Shown here: positions 62,255 through 64,000 of the stretch, piece by piece
Position numbering within the stretch: position 1 is the first letter of the stretch
How the letters are laid out: every line of letters begins with the position of its first letter
NCBI GenBank assembly: GCA_933207985.1
Contig: OW240914.1
Location: forward strand, 292,545,096 to 292,609,095
Direction: 5' to 3'
DNA length: 64,000 nt
Origin: Pelobates cultripes
Lineage: Eukaryota > Chordata > Amphibia > Anura > Pelobatidae
Notes under the pieces: generated by a model
What the model saw: the letters and a program-made list of their open reading frames with translations, nothing else
What the model was told of the DNA's origin: nothing
Database searches by the model: none
Program-made: the position numbers and the translations under genes

Positions 62255-64000
62255 ACTGGCAACGGAGCGTCTAATACAAAGAAACACAATACCCCAAACA
62301 CACTTCCAACGATCACACTTGTTTCCCTGGCAACAGCACCGCGTTGCACAGTTGCTAGGCCAAACACACACACACGAAAACACGCAGAGAATTCTCGGAC
62401 ATACAGTGATATCACGACGTCTCACTCACAAAGATTTACCAAACACTAGATACTTATCTCTGTAACTATAAATCAAACCCTACAATTATCCACATTATAA
62501 ATCAACTTTTAACTAACCGACTATATCATATTCTAGTAACCTCATCTTTACAATCAGTGGTTATGGTACGGTTAGCAAGTGGTTATAATACAGTTTTAAA
62601 GTCACAGATCAGTTAGTAACAGTTATGGTGTTACACATATAACATAAGACAACAGTTTTTAGTAATTTTTACACAACATCAGTAGTTATAATACATGTTA
62701 ATGGTTATAATACCGTGCGCTATTATACAGTATACACACAATTTACACTCCCACTAGACGACAGAGCTCAAGCTTTCTAGCAGGACATACAATTCACCAA
62801 CTACAGTATATTTCACAAAATTTACAATAATCCCAACTATTCTAATTGGCCAGCACCTCGAGAACTATCGAACTATTTACACCAGGATTCGGTTAGTCTA
62901 CGCTGCCCAAGCACCACATATAGCGAACTAGGGGGCAGAATTTTGTGGGGATATTTATGGGATAATAATAGTAAACAGTGAGAATTGCCCACTAATTCAA
63001 TTCTCAGATCCAAAGATCGTTCTCGTAAGTGAAAAGTATTTCATATAATTAAAATCACAATTTTGTTATAAAAATAGATTTTATTTTATAATAAATTAAT
63101 TAATAATAATATTATGCAACATGCATGACAATAATCAATGAATATCCAGTATAAAATGGTATGCAATACAAAGGAATGGCTATACACGTTTCAATGGCTA
63201 AACAGCATTTTCTGTCAAGACTTACACGATTTATGAGTATCTTTCACAGCGAGAAAGCTTTTCACAGCGAAGGGCCATAAAACCCTGGCTAACAGTTAGA
63301 ATAACTGAATAACCCTTTCAATGCTGGCTAGATCTCCTAGGTAATTAAGATCTATTCTTATGTAATTTTAAATAAAATAACATTTAAACCAGTTCATTAG
63401 TCATTTCCTGGAACCATCCAATAAGAATATCTACCATATTATATAAGCAGAGTTTAATTTGTCTAAAAGATATCTTATCTTAATTTAGAGCGAATCAATA
63501 CACCTGGATAAAAACAGCGGTATGCTAACACGTGATACTATCCCATTAATATATAATTATTCTTAATTCCACCTGCAGAATGGAATGTTTATAACTATAT
63601 ATTCTTTAATTAACTAAGATTTCTTAATGTGGAAATCTGACCGTGATTTATCCAGTCATATATCATGCTATTAGTAAATTTTAATTAATTTAATTAATTA
63701 AATGAAACCAGTATAATTACCAGTTGAGTAGATATTTCATCCGATTGGTAAATAGTCTCAGGAATTTGGATGTCTCTCTGCATGGAGGTGTGTAGGAATT
63801 TCTGAGTGTCCTAGAGTGTCATTTCTCCCCACTGCTTACTTCTTTGCTTTCTTTGCATACCCTTGCATTCCTCGTCTACCCCTTCCCCCTCTTTGTCTTA
63901 ACTTTTTAAAGGGAAAATTCACTAGTTGGTAAACCAATAGCAACACTGGGGGTGTGGTCATCTTCCAGATCGCAATTTAGGTATTTGTTCTATAGAGGGC
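62255..64000 (-). mobile_element. ERV2 leader with start of the solo LTR, runs off the window
   Basis: It corresponds to ERV1 38799-40544 at a constant offset of 3456 bases up to about 63090, where ERV2 lacks a 4-bp step in an AT-rich tract. The solo LTR begins at about 62944. The 5' LTR must lie beyond the window end. Confidence 0.85.

Overview
The window looks like a transposon-dense amphibian (frog) genome. The evidence is one vertebrate gene, znf346 (JAZ / dsRBP-ZFa family), on the minus strand with phase-consistent exons, set among repeat classes typical of frogs: T2-type TTAA MITEs, CR1 and L2 LINEs, Penelope-like elements (PLEs), hAT and Tc1-like elements and class-I endogenous retroviruses (ERVs). 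No tRNA, rRNA or prokaryotic feature was seen. Two 100-base N runs (46367-46466 and 58886-58985) mark assembly gaps.

Layout: 1-866 is an inverted-repeat element, probably PLE-derived. Five znf346 exons lie at 3064-3351, 3617-3764, 4022-4114, 6282-6385 and 19979-20036; 3' exons are missing and would lie left of the window. Intron 1 (about 13.6 kb) carries a hAT element with exact 8-bp target-site duplications (TSDs), two large TTAA-bounded elements with stacked hairpins, a CR1 fragment, MITEs and a 32-bp minisatellite that stops 63 bp from exon 1. A GC-rich, CpG-rich promoter region follows exon 1.

20539-44274 is a deeply nested stack. A T2 MITE holds a second T2 MITE (TTAA duplication). That holds a hAT element (TSD CTTTATAC). 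That holds a broken gamma/epsilon-like ERV (LTRs 21738-22110 and 41664-42050, genes on the minus strand). The ERV holds two T2 MITEs, a probable solo LTR and two Penelope-type insertions, both inverted dimers with 13-bp TSDs. The larger (24840-32080) is a head-to-head pair of nearly identical PLE copies, each with a long reverse transcriptase / GIY-YIG ORF and a hammerhead-like motif, and it splits env.

44275-58885 holds assorted repeats: GC minisatellites, three consecutive palindromes at a gap, a hammerhead-bearing fragment, a tandem pair of LINE-like retroelements, a Tc1-like relic, an L2-like LINE and hAT MITEs. From 58986 to the window end is a second copy of the same ERV (pol, gag, leader, part of the solo LTR). 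Its right part is almost identical to the first copy and its left part is clearly more diverged.

The most interesting object is the inverted-dimer Penelope architecture with flanking TSDs, seen twice and perhaps three times.
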